Below, piece after piece: positions 1 to 8,739 of a DNA stretch of 64,000 bases. The position numbers and the translations under genes were made by a program. Position 1 is the first letter of the stretch, and the number at the start of each line of letters is the position of its first letter. The DNA comes from Pseudomonas cuatrocienegasensis (GTDB lineage Bacteria; Pseudomonadota; Gammaproteobacteria; Pseudomonadales; Pseudomonadaceae). The stretch lies in NCBI RefSeq assembly GCF_900110925.1, contig NZ_FOFP01000019.1, positions 25,000 through 88,999 of the forward strand, read 5' to 3'. The notes under the pieces were generated by a model. That model worked only from the letters and a program-made list of their open reading frames with translations. It was not told where the DNA came from and made no database searches.

Positions 1-1043
1 ACCTCGCCGCTCAGGCGCAGGCTGTCCTGAGCACAACTGCTCATTGGTATCTCGTTTGCGTAAGCCTTGGAAACCAATGCGAAACCACCACTTTTCGGGG
101 TGATCTGCTGGGCCAGATCCCAGGGTACGCTGGCCGCAGGCTGGCCGCCGAAGTCCACGACGGCCTGGCTGCGCTGCACTGCAGGCTTGGCGGCAGTGGG
201 GCTGGGCGCAGGGCGGGCGGCACGGGGCTTAGCCTCGGTCGTGGTGCCATGGGCCAGGTAGCGGGGGTTGTTCTGCTCGGCGTTGACGCGCTGTACCAGC
301 ATGGCGCGGTCGTTCACCTCGACGATTTCCACGCGCCGATTCTGGCCGCGCAGCAGCGGGTCACCATTGTCCGCAACCGGGCGAGAGGCGCCGGCGCCTT
401 GGAAATACATGCGTTCGCGGGCGATGCCCTGCTCCGCGAGAATGCTGGCCACGGCACGCGCACGCTGCTCGGACAGCGCCTGGTTACCGGCGGCAGTTCC
501 GGTCGCATCCGTGTGCCCGACCACCAGAATGGCGCTACTGCTCTGCTTGCCTGGCTCACCGGCAAAGGCACTGGCCAGCTTACGCACCTGGCGCTCGCCG
601 TCGACGCTCAAGCGCGCGCTGCCGACGGGAAACATGCCTTGGTCTTCAATCTGCGCGACTATGCCGGCTTCCTTGGGCGCCGCGCTGGGTGTGGCCCCTT
701 GCACTTGCAGGGTTTCCACCTGCATCTTCAGGTTCTCTTCACGCGCCAGTTTTTCCAGGCGGTCCAGCTTGCCCTTGTAGAGCAGCGCCAGGCCACAGCC
801 GGCAGCCGCACCCGCCGCCGCGCCACCGACAATAGCGCCGCTGTCACCTTTGGTCAGGGCTCCGACCGCAGCACCGGCAAAGGCCCCCATCACACCACCG
901 GCGACACAGTTGATGGTGGGGCTGTTGTTCTTGGCAAAGTTGTCGACAGAGGCGCAGCTGGTCGTCAGCAAACTGATGGCGAGCGCCAGCGTAGTAGCGC
1001 GCAAAGGGCGCGAAACCGAAGGATAGGAAACAGTCGAAGGCAA
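1..1043 (-). CDS. OmpA-family envelope protein, probable lipoprotein (C-terminus cut by window edge)
   Basis: Partial gene whose C-terminal end lies beyond position 1. I start it at the TTG at 1043 because GGGAG sits about 8 bases upstream and no ATG follows the preceding in-frame stop before the signal sequence. A hydrophobic N-terminus ends in TTSC (Cys about 30), suggesting a lipoprotein. Residues about 47-84 are a Gly/Ala-rich glycine zipper, followed by a short charged helix. Residues about 125-230 form an OmpA peptidoglycan-binding domain (VGHTDATG, LSEQRARAVA, NRRVEI). Unlike short YiaD-type proteins it continues through a Pro/Ala linker into at least 75 more residues with a cysteine, which I do not recognise. 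Likely role: linking the outer membrane to peptidoglycan; the tail's function is unknown. TTG at 1004 is an alternative start. Confidence 0.8.
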   Translation of the reverse strand, partial: MPSTVSYPSVSRPLRATTLALAISLLTTSCASVDNFAKNNSPTINCVAGGVMGAFAGAAVGALTKGDSGAIVGGAAAGAAAGCGLALLYKGKLDRLEKLAREENLKMQVETLQVQGATPSAAPKEAGIVAQIEDQGMFPVGSARLSVDGERQVRKLASAFAGEPGKQSSSAILVVGHTDATGTAAGNQALSEQRARAVASILAEQGIARERMYFQGAGASRPVADNGDPLLRGQNRRVEIVEVNDRAMLVQRVNAEQNNPRYLAHGTTTEAKPRAARPAPSPTAAKPAVQRSQAVVDFGGQPAASVPWDLAQQITPKSGGFALVSKAYANEIPMSSCAQDSLRLSGE

Positions 1044-1200
1044 GAAGGTAGCTCCCAAAGCAGGCTGAGCGCTTCAGGGCAGGCCAATTGAGCAGAGCAT
1101 CAATGACTTCGTCCATGAAACGTCGAATAACACGAACCGCATCCTCTGCGGCCGCAGGATTTCATCACAGCAATAATGGCAATTCAATGGCGCCTTGAAA

Positions 1201-1716
1201 TTAACCGCGTTTGTGCCATGTCTCGAAGCCATACGCCGGCGTGGTGTCCGTCGCGGCATGGGCGTCCTGCTCGACCAAGTGCCAGTGCGCCTCGTCCACC
1301 TCGGGAAAGTACGCATCGCCCTCAGGGCTGAGGTCAACACGAGTCAGGTACAGGCGCGCGGCCTGGGCCAGGCCCTGGGCGTAGAGTTGGGCGCCACCGA
1401 TCAGCATCAGCTCGCTGGCGCCGGTCTCGCGGGCCCACTGGTCGGCGCGGACGATAGCGGCATCCAGGGAAGGAAAGACTTCGGCGCCGTCGAGCTGCAG
1501 CCCTGGCTGGCGGCTGACCACCAGGTTGAGCCGACCCGGCAGCGGGCGGCCGAGCGAATCCCAGGTCTTGCGGCCCATGATGATCGGCTTGCTCAGGGTC
1601 ATTGCCTTGAAGTGCTTGAGGTCCGCTGGCAGGTGCCAGGGCAGTTGGTTGTCGCGGCCAATCACGCGGTTGCGCGCGAGAGCGGCGATCAGGCAGAGAG
1701 GTAGGGTCGTATTCAT
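1201..1716 (-). CDS. folA: Dihydrofolate reductase
   Basis: Reduces dihydrofolate to tetrahydrofolate with NADPH in the cytoplasm, regenerating the folate consumed by thymidylate synthase (thyA lies 6 kb away). The 171-residue length is normal for the family. The N-terminus shows RNRVIGRDNQLPWHLPAD, containing the active-site Asp of LPADLKHFK, followed by the NADPH-binding GRKTWDSLGRPLPGR and a later IGGAQLY loop. I chose the ATG at 1716; a longer reading frame from 1752 adds 12 residues without family similarity. No strong Shine-Dalgarno is visible. It stands alone, with glpQ divergent. Confidence 0.97.
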   Translation of the reverse strand: MNTTLPLCLIAALARNRVIGRDNQLPWHLPADLKHFKAMTLSKPIIMGRKTWDSLGRPLPGRLNLVVSRQPGLQLDGAEVFPSLDAAIVRADQWARETGASELMLIGGAQLYAQGLAQAARLYLTRVDLSPEGDAYFPEVDEAHWHLVEQDAHAATDTTPAYGFETWHKRG

Positions 1717-1814
1717 GGCGCGAGCATAGCAGCGGGCTTGTCTGAACGTCATCCAGACGTCACTGTGGCACGTCAGGATGACCCGCCAATAGCCACCCTT
1801 CAGGAGAAAGCCCC

Positions 1815-2903
1815 ATGCGCATCGTTCTCAGCCTGCTGGCGCTGCTGCCCTTTACCCTCCACGCCGCCAACGCGGCGCCCAGCAGCACTCCAGCCATCGC
1901 CCCCGAGCCGCACCCGCTGATCATCGCCCACCGCGGCGCCAGCGGTTACCTGCCTGAACACACCCTGGCCAGCTATGCCCTGGCGGTGTTGCAAGGCGCC
2001 GATTACATCGAGCCGGACCTGGTGATGACCCGCGACGGTCAACTGGTCGCCCGCCACGACAACGAGCTGGGCATGACCACCGACGTCGCCAACCGCCCCG
2101 AATTCGCCGCGCGCAAGCGCACCCAGGTGGTCGATGGCGAATCCCTGAGCGGCTGGTTCAGCGAAGACTTCACCCTGGCCGAACTGAAAACCCTGCGCGC
2201 CATCGAGCGCATCCCCGCGACTCGACCCGGCAATGCGCGCCTGGATGGCAGCCTGCAGATCCCCACGCTGCAAGAGATCATCGACCTGGTGCAGGCGCTG
2301 CAAACCAGTCAGGGCCGCCCCATCGGCCTGTACATCGAAACCAAACACCCCACGCACTTCCAGAGCCTGAACCTGGCCATGGAAAAACCGCTGGTCGAAA
2401 TCCTCAGCCGCAACGGCTATGACCGGGCCGAGGCACCGGTGTATATCCAGTCGTTCGAGGTGGACAACCTCAAGGCCCTCAGCCAGCTCACGCCCCTGCG
2501 TCTGGTGCAGCTGTTGTGGGTCAAGGGCCAGCCCTACGATCAGCAACAACGCGGTACTAGCCTGGACTACGCGCAGATGACCAGCGCCGAAGGCCTCAAA
2601 GCCATCGCCCAGTACGCGGCCGGCGTCGGCCCGGAAAAAAGCCAGGTCATCGCCCCCGATGCCAGCGGCAAACTCGGCACCCCGAGCAACCTGGTGCGCG
2701 ACGCCCACGCCGCCGGGCTCAAGGTGCACCCCTATACCTTCCGCGCGGAAAACCAGTTTCTCCCCGCCGCCCTGCGCAGCTCGGCCAATGACCGTGAGCG
2801 CGGCGACATCGAAGCGGAACTGCGGGCCTTTCTCGCCGCCGGCATCGACGGTGTGTTTATCGACCAGCCGGATATCGCCGTGCGCCTGCGCGACGCACGC
2901 TGA
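1815..2903 (+). CDS. glpQ: Periplasmic glycerophosphodiester phosphodiesterase (GlpQ type)
   Basis: Hydrolyses glycerophosphodiesters to glycerol-3-phosphate and an alcohol. The 362-residue protein has a Sec signal peptide ending near AANA (about residue 21). It then shows the GDPD signature HRGASGYLPEHT, the metal-binding YIEPD (E and D) and the catalytic second His in ARHD. A later YIETKHP and the final GIDGVFIDQPD complete the TIM-barrel pattern. AGGAG precedes the ATG by 8 bases. It is not next to glp uptake genes, so the symbol rests on family similarity and on its position near folA, as in P. aeruginosa. Confidence 0.9.
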   Translation: MRIVLSLLALLPFTLHAANAAPSSTPAIAPEPHPLIIAHRGASGYLPEHTLASYALAVLQGADYIEPDLVMTRDGQLVARHDNELGMTTDVANRPEFAARKRTQVVDGESLSGWFSEDFTLAELKTLRAIERIPATRPGNARLDGSLQIPTLQEIIDLVQALQTSQGRPIGLYIETKHPTHFQSLNLAMEKPLVEILSRNGYDRAEAPVYIQSFEVDNLKALSQLTPLRLVQLLWVKGQPYDQQQRGTSLDYAQMTSAEGLKAIAQYAAGVGPEKSQVIAPDASGKLGTPSNLVRDAHAAGLKVHPYTFRAENQFLPAALRSSANDRERGDIEAELRAFLAAGIDGVFIDQPDIAVRLRDAR

Positions 2904-2986
2904 AACGAGGCGCGCCGACCACAGGGGTGCACGCGGACCACGGTCAGCGGTTATGCTCGACGCCTGATATGACGACGAGATGCCGC

Positions 2987-4369
2987 GTGACCGAGACCAC
3001 CACGCCCCTTCAACGCCTCTGGCTCTGCGAAGCGATCCGCCTGCGTGAAGAATATGCAGGCCCCCTGGAAGACAGCGAAGCCAACCGCCAGGCCCGCGCC
3101 CAGGGCAGCGACCTGGCCAGCCGCATTCAACTGCGTGCGCTCTGGCTGGCTCGCCGCGACGGTCAGCAGCGGGCGCAACTGCACTGGTTGCAAGGCGCCC
3201 GATTGGCCCTGTTGCTGCTGGCGCTGCTGGCCCTGGCCAGTGGCGCCGGGCTCGCGGTGGCGGCACTGGGCGACGGTCAGCGGCCGGTCAATGTGTTCTG
3301 GGCCCTGGGCAGCCTGCTCGGCCTCAACCTGTTGCTGCTCGTGGGCTGGGCCATTGGCTGGCTGTTCAGCGCCGACAGCGGCGGGCCCCTGGCGCGCCTG
3401 TGGCTCTGGCTAAGCGAAACCCTGGCGCGCGATGCCCAGGCCGCGCAGTTGGCCCCCGCGCTGTTGATTCTGCTCGGGCGCCAACGCCTGGAGCGCTGGG
3501 GCCTGGGCGTGCTGGTCCATGGCCTATGGCTGCTGGCCCTGCTCTCGGCCCTGACCACCCTGCTGGTTCTGCTCGCCACGCGGCGCTACGGCTTTGTCTG
3601 GGAAAGCACGTTGCTCGGCGGTGATACCTTTATTCAACTGACCCAAGCCCTTGGCACCCTGCCCGCCCTGCTCGGCTTCAGCCTGCCAGATGCCGAGCTG
3701 ATCCGCGCCAGCGGCGACAGCGCCCTGAACAGCGAAGCCGCACGGCTGAGCTGGGCCGGCTGGCTGGTCGGCGTGCTGCTGATCTACGGCATCCTCCCGC
3801 GCTTGCTGCTGTTGGGCCTGTGCCTGTGCCTGTGGCGCCGCGGCGTGGCCGGCTTGAGCCTGGACACCAGCCTGCCCGGCTACAGCCTGCTGCGCGAACG
3901 CCTGCAGCCAAGCAGCGAGCGCCTGGGCATTCGCGATGCGGCGCCGGCGCAATTACACCAGCCCCTCGCCGGCGCCAGTACGCTGGACAGTCAGGGCGCC
4001 GTGCTGGTGGCCATCGAACTCGACCCGGCGCGTACCTGGCCGCCCGCCCTGCCGCGCGGCGTGGCCGATGCCGGGGTGATCGACAGTCGCGAACAGCGCC
4101 GCCAACTGCTCGACCAGCTCACCCGCTTCCCCCCGGCTCGCCTGGTGATTGCCTGCGACCCACGACGCTCGCCAGACCGCGGCAGCCTGGCGCTGCTCGG
4201 TGAACTGTCGCGCAGTGCCAGCGCCACCCGCGTCTGGCTGCTGCAGCCGCCCGCTGGCGAAGCCCTCGACAGCGCGCGCCTGGGCGACTGGCACCAGGCG
4301 CTGGATGCACTGCAGCTAAAACACAGTGATACGGCGCCCCTAAGCTGGCTGGAGACGGGCCATGATTGA
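2987..4369 (+). CDS. DUF2868 family membrane protein
   Basis: Uncharacterised inner-membrane protein of about 460 residues. Visible features are a charged N-terminal helix (LRLREEYAGPLEDSEANRQAR type), two hydrophobic segments near residues 65-90 and 95-120, another pair near 175-205 and 260-290, and a soluble C-terminal half with an Asp/Ser-rich Rossmann-like pattern (LVIACDPRRSPDRG). This is the DUF2868 layout. I prefer the GTG at 2987 because the family sequence begins at TPLQRLWLCEA; an ATG at 2969 in the same frame is possible. It is followed after 108 bases by the DUF3482 GTPase, the usual partner in pseudomonads, so the two probably work together at the membrane. Function unknown. Confidence 0.8.
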   Translation: MTETTTPLQRLWLCEAIRLREEYAGPLEDSEANRQARAQGSDLASRIQLRALWLARRDGQQRAQLHWLQGARLALLLLALLALASGAGLAVAALGDGQRPVNVFWALGSLLGLNLLLLVGWAIGWLFSADSGGPLARLWLWLSETLARDAQAAQLAPALLILLGRQRLERWGLGVLVHGLWLLALLSALTTLLVLLATRRYGFVWESTLLGGDTFIQLTQALGTLPALLGFSLPDAELIRASGDSALNSEAARLSWAGWLVGVLLIYGILPRLLLLGLCLCLWRRGVAGLSLDTSLPGYSLLRERLQPSSERLGIRDAAPAQLHQPLAGASTLDSQGAVLVAIELDPARTWPPALPRGVADAGVIDSREQRRQLLDQLTRFPPARLVIACDPRRSPDRGSLALLGELSRSASATRVWLLQPPAGEALDSARLGDWHQALDALQLKHSDTAPLSWLETGHD

Positions 4370-4397
4370 GCACAACAGCCCAGCATTCATCGAACTG

Positions 4398-4468
4398 CGT
4401 AGGGTGGATGACGCCTTTCTCATCCACCACCTTTGCTGGTGGATGGATAAAGCGTCATCCACCCTACG
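4398..4468. repeat. Long intergenic hairpin between the DUF2868 and DUF3482 genes
   Basis: The 17-base arm CGTAGGGTGGATGACGC at 4398-4414 is repeated as a perfect reverse complement at 4452-4468. Inside it, CATCCACCA and TGGTGGATG pair again, leaving a loop around CTTTGC. It lies between two co-directional genes and ends 9 bases before the downstream ATG, close to its ribosome-binding region. There is no T-run, so it is more likely a REP/MITE-type palindrome or an mRNA processing structure than a terminator. Confidence 0.85.
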
Positions 4469-4477
4469 GAGCCCACG

Positions 4478-5854
4478 ATGAGCAATCCACTCACCCTGGC
4501 CCTGGTCGGCCACACCAACGTCGGCAAAACCTCGCTACTGCGCACCCTGACCCGTGACGTCGGCTTTGGCGAGGTGTCGCACCGCCCCAGCACCACCCGG
4601 CATGTCGAGGGCGCGCGCCTGTCGGTGGACGGCCAGGCGCTGCTGGAGCTGTACGACACGCCCGGCCTGGAAGACGCCATCGCACTGCTCGACTACCTCG
4701 AGCGCCTCGACCGCCCCGGCGAACGCCTGGACGGCCCGGCCCGCCTGGCGCGCTTTCTTGACGGCAGCGAGGCGCGCCAACGCTTCGAGCAGGAGGCCAA
4801 GGTGCTGCGCCAACTGCTCGCCTCGGATGCCGGCCTGTACGTGATCGATGCCCGCGAGCCGGTGCTGGCCAAATACCGCGACGAGTTGGCCATCCTCAGC
4901 ATGTGCGGGCGGCCGCTGCTGCCGGTGCTCAACTTCGTCGCCGGCCAAGGCCACCGTGAAAGCGAATGGCGCGAAGCCCTGGCGCGCCTCGGCCTGCACG
5001 CCCTGGTGCGCTTCGACAGCGTGGCGCCACCGCTGGATGGCGAACGACGCCTGTACGAAAGCCTCGCCCTGCTCCTCGAACACGCCCGCCCCGCCCTGCA
5101 ACGGCTGATCGACGACCACGAGGCCCAGCGCCAGGCACGCCGCCAGAGTGGCGCGCGACTGATCGCCGACCTGCTGCTCGACTGCGCCGCCTGCCGGCGC
5201 AGCGTTGCCGCCGAGCCCCAGCGCGAACAGGCCGCGGTGATCGCCCTGCGCGACAGCGTGCGACAGCGCGAACAACGTAGCGTGGAGGCCCTGCTGCGCC
5301 TCTACGCCTTCCGCCCCGACGATGCCCAGGCCGGCGAGTTGCCGTTGCTCGACGGGCGCTGGGGCGATGACCTGTTCAACCCGGAAACCCTGCGCCAGTT
5401 GGGCGTGAATGTCGGCGGTGGCATGGCAGCCGGCGCGGCGACGGGCCTCGGCGTCGACTTGCTGGTCGGCGGCCTGACCCTCGGTGCGGCGGCGGCCGTG
5501 GGCGCACTGGTCGGCGGTGGCGCACAAACCCTGCGCCGCTACGGCGCGCGCCTCAAAGGCAAGTTCAAGGGCCAGCGCGAGCTGACCGTCGACGATGCCG
5601 TGCTGCGCCTGCTCGCCCTGCGCCAGCAGCAACTGTTGCACGCCCTCGACAGCCGCGGCCACGCCGCCCTCGAACGCATCCAACTGGCCGCTCCGCAGGA
5701 TGCCGTTTGGCGCGAAGGCCAATTGCCCGAGGCCCTGCACAAAGCCCGCGCCCACCCCGAGTGGTCGAGCCTGAACAACGCGCCGCAACTGAACGAACGC
5801 GAACGCCAGGCCCAGCTCGACGCCCTCAGCCAGACGCTGATCGCCGGCGGCTAG
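4478..5854 (+). CDS. DUF3482 family GTP-binding protein
   Basis: 458-residue Era/YihA-like GTPase. G1 is GHTNVGKTS (residues 10-18), G3 is the DTPGLED region (about 61-67), and an LNFVAG-type segment near residue 149 stands where NKxD would be expected, so G4 is not canonical. After the GTPase domain comes a helical region rich in Arg, Glu and Leu. A Gly/Ala-rich hydrophobic hairpin (about residues 310-350, GGGMAAGAATGLG onward) resembles a membrane-inserting glycine zipper. DUF3482 covers the C-terminal half. It pairs with the preceding DUF2868 membrane protein, suggesting a GTP-driven membrane function, but no substrate is known. Confidence 0.88.
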   Translation: MSNPLTLALVGHTNVGKTSLLRTLTRDVGFGEVSHRPSTTRHVEGARLSVDGQALLELYDTPGLEDAIALLDYLERLDRPGERLDGPARLARFLDGSEARQRFEQEAKVLRQLLASDAGLYVIDAREPVLAKYRDELAILSMCGRPLLPVLNFVAGQGHRESEWREALARLGLHALVRFDSVAPPLDGERRLYESLALLLEHARPALQRLIDDHEAQRQARRQSGARLIADLLLDCAACRRSVAAEPQREQAAVIALRDSVRQREQRSVEALLRLYAFRPDDAQAGELPLLDGRWGDDLFNPETLRQLGVNVGGGMAAGAATGLGVDLLVGGLTLGAAAAVGALVGGGAQTLRRYGARLKGKFKGQRELTVDDAVLRLLALRQQQLLHALDSRGHAALERIQLAAPQDAVWREGQLPEALHKARAHPEWSSLNNAPQLNERERQAQLDALSQTLIAGG

Positions 5855-5874
5855 TGTTCTGCCTACGCGTTATT

Positions 5875-5932
5875 GTAGGGGGCGCGCACCAAGAGTCGTG
5901 CAGCCTGCGGCGGTGCGCACGGCGTACCCTAC
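5875..5932. repeat. REP-like palindrome, GTAGGGTGCGC family
   Basis: The right half, 5912-5932, is GGTGCGCACGGCGTACCCTAC. The left half, 5875-5890, is a shortened inverted copy starting GTAGGGGGCGCGCACC. The same family occurs as a complete pair at 15329-15389 and as a half copy at 43750-43772. It fills the convergent gap between the GTPase and the EamA transporter. No T-run, so not a clear intrinsic terminator. Confidence 0.75.
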
Positions 5933-5949
5933 GGCTCTAGCGATAAGTC

Positions 5950-6831
5950 TCAGCGCCTGGCCAGGCTGGTCCACAGGGTTGCGGCCACGATCAGCAGCCC
6001 GCCCAGCCAGGCCTGCACGCTCAACTGCTCACTCAACCAAAGCACCGCGAACAACGCGCCGAACAACGGCTCGCTGCCCATCAGCAAGGACACCCGCGTC
6101 GGGCTGCTGCGGCGCAGGGCGTAGTTCTGCACAAAGAAGGCAAACAGCGTGGCGAAGAACACCAGATACAGCGTGCCGATCCAGAACGCCGGCGCCACCG
6201 GCAAGGCGGGCAGCCCCTCTGGCAACGTCAGCACGCCGAGCAACAGGCAGCCGAAACCGATCACCCCGGTCTGCACCGCCGTCAGCGCCAGCGCCGGCAC
6301 CTGGGTGTGGGCGGTGAGCTTGCCGGTCAGGCAGACCAACAGGGCACGCAGCAGCGCAGCCAGTAGCATCAGCCCATCGCCCAGGTTGAACTGCAGCTCG
6401 ACGCCACCGCTAAGCAACCAGGTGCCGAGCAGTGACAGCGCCACCGCCGGCAGCATGCGCGAGTCGGGGCGCCGATCGAGCATCAGCCACTCGACAAAGG
6501 GCGTGATCACCACGCACAGGCTGATCAGAAACGCCGCATTGCTGGCCGAGGTGTGCAGCACGCCATAGGTTTCGCACAGGAAGATCGCCAGCATCACCCC
6601 GCCCAGGGGCACCCCCGGCGCCCAGGCCTGGCGCCCCTCACCGCGCAACTGCGGCAGCAGGATAAGAAAGGTCAGGCAAAAGCGCACCGCGAGAAAACCC
6701 AGCACCGGATAAAAGACCAGCGCCTGTTTGGCCACACCGTAACTGGTGCCCCACACCAGGGCGACCAGCAGCAACAGCAGGTCACTGGCCTGCAACAGGC
6801 GGGAAGGGGATCGGCTGATCAGGGTGGTCAT
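5950..6831 (-). CDS. EamA/DMT-superfamily transporter
   Basis: Inner-membrane protein of 293 residues with about ten hydrophobic segments in two repeated EamA halves (for example LLLLLVALVWGTSYGVAKQAL near the N-terminus and GGLLIVAATLW at the end). Members export amino acids, metabolites or drugs; the substrate here cannot be told. I start at the ATG at 6831 because GGAG lies just upstream in TTGCGGAGCCGCC; the open frame to 6927 adds a Cys-rich, non-hydrophobic tail overlapping the divergent lysR gene. The divergent LysR regulator is its likely controller. Confidence 0.88.
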   Translation of the reverse strand: MTTLISRSPSRLLQASDLLLLLVALVWGTSYGVAKQALVFYPVLGFLAVRFCLTFLILLPQLRGEGRQAWAPGVPLGGVMLAIFLCETYGVLHTSASNAAFLISLCVVITPFVEWLMLDRRPDSRMLPAVALSLLGTWLLSGGVELQFNLGDGLMLLAALLRALLVCLTGKLTAHTQVPALALTAVQTGVIGFGCLLLGVLTLPEGLPALPVAPAFWIGTLYLVFFATLFAFFVQNYALRRSSPTRVSLLMGSEPLFGALFAVLWLSEQLSVQAWLGGLLIVAATLWTSLARR

Positions 6832-6860
6832 GGCGGCTCCGCAACAAGGACAAGTACGCC

Positions 6861-6890
6861 ATTGTCGATTGAGTCCTGTAAAACGATAAT
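6861..6890. promoter_or_regulatory. Candidate LysR-type operator in the EamA/lysR divergent gap
   Basis: ATTGTCG at 6861-6867 and CGATAAT at 6884-6890 form an imperfect inverted repeat (6 of 7) in the 88-base gap between the divergently transcribed transporter and LysR regulator. The position fits an autoregulated LysR circuit. Inference only: the spacer is longer than the common T-N11-A motif. Confidence 0.35.
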
Positions 6891-6919
6891 CCAGCAACTC
6901 AACACAAGACTTATTCGCC

Positions 6920-7837
6920 ATGAGCACAAATAACAGCGGCCATCTGCTGCCCTATATGGCCACCTTCGTGCGGGTGGTCGAGGCTGGCAGTTTCTCCGCC
7001 GCCGCGCGCCAGCAGGGCAGCACCGCCTCGGCGGTGAGCCGGCAGATCGCCCACCTGGAGCAGGCCCTCGGCCTACGCCTGCTGGAGCGCACCACGCGCC
7101 GGCTGCGCCTGAGCGAAGCCGGAGCCGAAGTCTTCGAGCGCTGCCGCGAGATGCTCGGCGCTGCCCAGGCGGCGCTGGATGTCGGCGAACGACTGATGAG
7201 CCACCCCCGCGGCCGCGTGCGCTTGAGCGTGCCCAAGGCCTTTGGCCGCTTTCTCGTGGCTCCGCTGATTCACGATTTTCTGCAGCGCTACCCGGAGGTC
7301 GAGGTCAGCCTCAACCTCAGCGACCGCAGCCCGGACCTGATCAGCGATCAGTTCGACCTGATCATCGGCATCACCGACCAGCCGCCCCCGGCACTGGCCG
7401 GGCGCCCGCTGTGCCAGGTGCAGCAACTGCTGTGCGCCAGCCCTGCCTACCTGCAGCAACACGGCACGCCGCAGCACCCGCAAGAGCTGGTGCGCCACGC
7501 CTGCCTGTACCTGGACGAAAGCGCCGATGACCACCGCTGGCATTTCAGCAAGAGCGCGGAGCAATGCGTGGTCACGGTGAGCGGGCGCTTTGCCAGCAAC
7601 CACAGCGAAGTGCGCCTGGGCGGCGCCCTGGATCACCTGGGCATCACCTGCCTGCCCCACTTCACCGCCGCCGCCGCGCTGGCCAGCGGCGAGCTGCTGC
7701 TGGTATTGCCCGAGTGGCGCTACACCGGCTCCTATCAAGGCACCGCCTGGGTGCTCTACCACCCCACCCGTCACCTACCGCCCAAACTGCGGGTGCTGAT
7801 TGATCACCTGGCAGAAGGGCTGGGCAAGAATGCCTGA
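6920..7837 (+). CDS. LysR-family transcriptional regulator
   Basis: 305 residues, the usual LysR length. The N-terminal winged helix-turn-helix spans about residues 12-70 (SFSAAARQQGSTASAVSRQIAHLEQ-type helices, then LGLRLLERTTRRLRLSEAG). The rest is a periplasmic-binding-protein-like effector domain of the CrgA/DhcR-like group (RVRLSVPKAFGRFLVAPLI, DQFDLIIGI). It is divergent from the EamA transporter with an 88-base gap and probably regulates it together with itself; the inducer is unknown. Confidence 0.92.
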   Translation: MSTNNSGHLLPYMATFVRVVEAGSFSAAARQQGSTASAVSRQIAHLEQALGLRLLERTTRRLRLSEAGAEVFERCREMLGAAQAALDVGERLMSHPRGRVRLSVPKAFGRFLVAPLIHDFLQRYPEVEVSLNLSDRSPDLISDQFDLIIGITDQPPPALAGRPLCQVQQLLCASPAYLQQHGTPQHPQELVRHACLYLDESADDHRWHFSKSAEQCVVTVSGRFASNHSEVRLGGALDHLGITCLPHFTAAAALASGELLLVLPEWRYTGSYQGTAWVLYHPTRHLPPKLRVLIDHLAEGLGKNA

Positions 7838-7861
7838 GCCGGGGTGACAGCGTCGTCCGCT

Positions 7862-7942
7862 CCCGGGTTACGCCTACGGCTAACCCAGGCTACAGATCAA
7901 TGGCAGCTTTGTAGCCTGGGTGGAGCGTAGCGATACCCGGGG
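7862..7942. repeat. REP-like inverted pair, GTAGCCTGGGT family
   Basis: Two inverted 31-32-base copies at 7862-7893 and 7911-7942 end towards each other in GGCTAC and GTAGCC. The outer ends are CCCGGGT/ACCCGGG. The same family occurs as a full pair at 11616-11686 and as a single copy at 26698-26728. The element ends two bases before the thyA stop codon. Confidence 0.85.
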
Positions 7943-7944
7943 CC

Positions 7945-8739
7945 TCAGACCGCCACAGGTGCCGGGATATGCGGGTGAGCCTGGTAGCCGAGCAGCTCGA
8001 AGTCCTCAAAGCGGAAGGCGAACAGATCGGTCACGTCCGGGTTGAGCTTCATGGTCGGCAGCGGCAGCGGTTCGCGGGTCAGCTGCAGGTCGGTCTGTTC
8101 CAGGTGGTTGGCGTACAGGTGACAGTCGCCGCCGGTCCAGATGAACTCGCCCGGTTGCAGGCCGCAGACCTGGGCGACCATCAGGGTCAGCAGCGCGTAG
8201 CTGGCGATATTGAAGGGCACGCCGAGGAAGATGTCGGCCGAACGCTGGTACAACTGGCAGCTCAGCTTGCCGTCGGCGACGTAGAACTGGAACAGCGCAT
8301 GGCACGGCGGCAGGGCCATCTGTTCGACCAGCGCCGGGTTCCAGGCAGAGACGATCAGGCGGCGCGAGTCCGGGTTCTTCTTGATCATCTCGATCAGCTT
8401 GCTGATCTGGTCGATCGACTCGCCATTCGGCGCCGGCCACGATCGCCACTGGTAGCCGTACACCGGGCCGAGGTCGCCGTTTTCGTCGGCCCATTCGTCC
8501 CAGATGCGCACACCGTTGTCTTTCAGGTATTTGATGTTGGTGTCGCCCTGAAGGAACCACAGCAGCTCGTGAATGATGGATTTCAGGTGGCACTTCTTGG
8601 TGGTCACCAGAGGGAAACCGTCGGCCAGGTTGAAGCGCATCTGGTGGGCAAACAGGCTGTAAGTGCCGGTGCCGGTGCGGTCCTGTTTGAAGGTGCCGGT
8701 CTCGCGCACCAGGCGCATCAGGTCGAGGTATTGTTTCAT
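7945..8739 (-). CDS. thyA: Thymidylate synthase
   Basis: Makes dTMP from dUMP using methylene-tetrahydrofolate, producing the dihydrofolate that FolA recycles. The 264-residue length equals the E. coli enzyme. Visible motifs are DRTGTGTYSLFAHQMRF near the N-terminus (dUMP phosphate-binding Arg region), the catalytic Cys in ALPPCHALFQFYV (about residue 146), the QRSADIFLGVPFNIASYA block and the final YQAHPHI. The ATG at 8739 follows GGAGG and overlaps the lgt stop in an ATGA arrangement, so the two genes are translationally coupled. Confidence 0.98.
   Translation of the reverse strand: MKQYLDLMRLVRETGTFKQDRTGTGTYSLFAHQMRFNLADGFPLVTTKKCHLKSIIHELLWFLQGDTNIKYLKDNGVRIWDEWADENGDLGPVYGYQWRSWPAPNGESIDQISKLIEMIKKNPDSRRLIVSAWNPALVEQMALPPCHALFQFYVADGKLSCQLYQRSADIFLGVPFNIASYALLTLMVAQVCGLQPGEFIWTGGDCHLYANHLEQTDLQLTREPLPLPTMKLNPDVTDLFAFRFEDFELLGYQAHPHIPAPVAV

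Noticed and set aside
1800..3266. 488-codon minus-strand open frame
   Set aside because: Antisense to glpQ and the DUF2868 gene, with no recognisable family.
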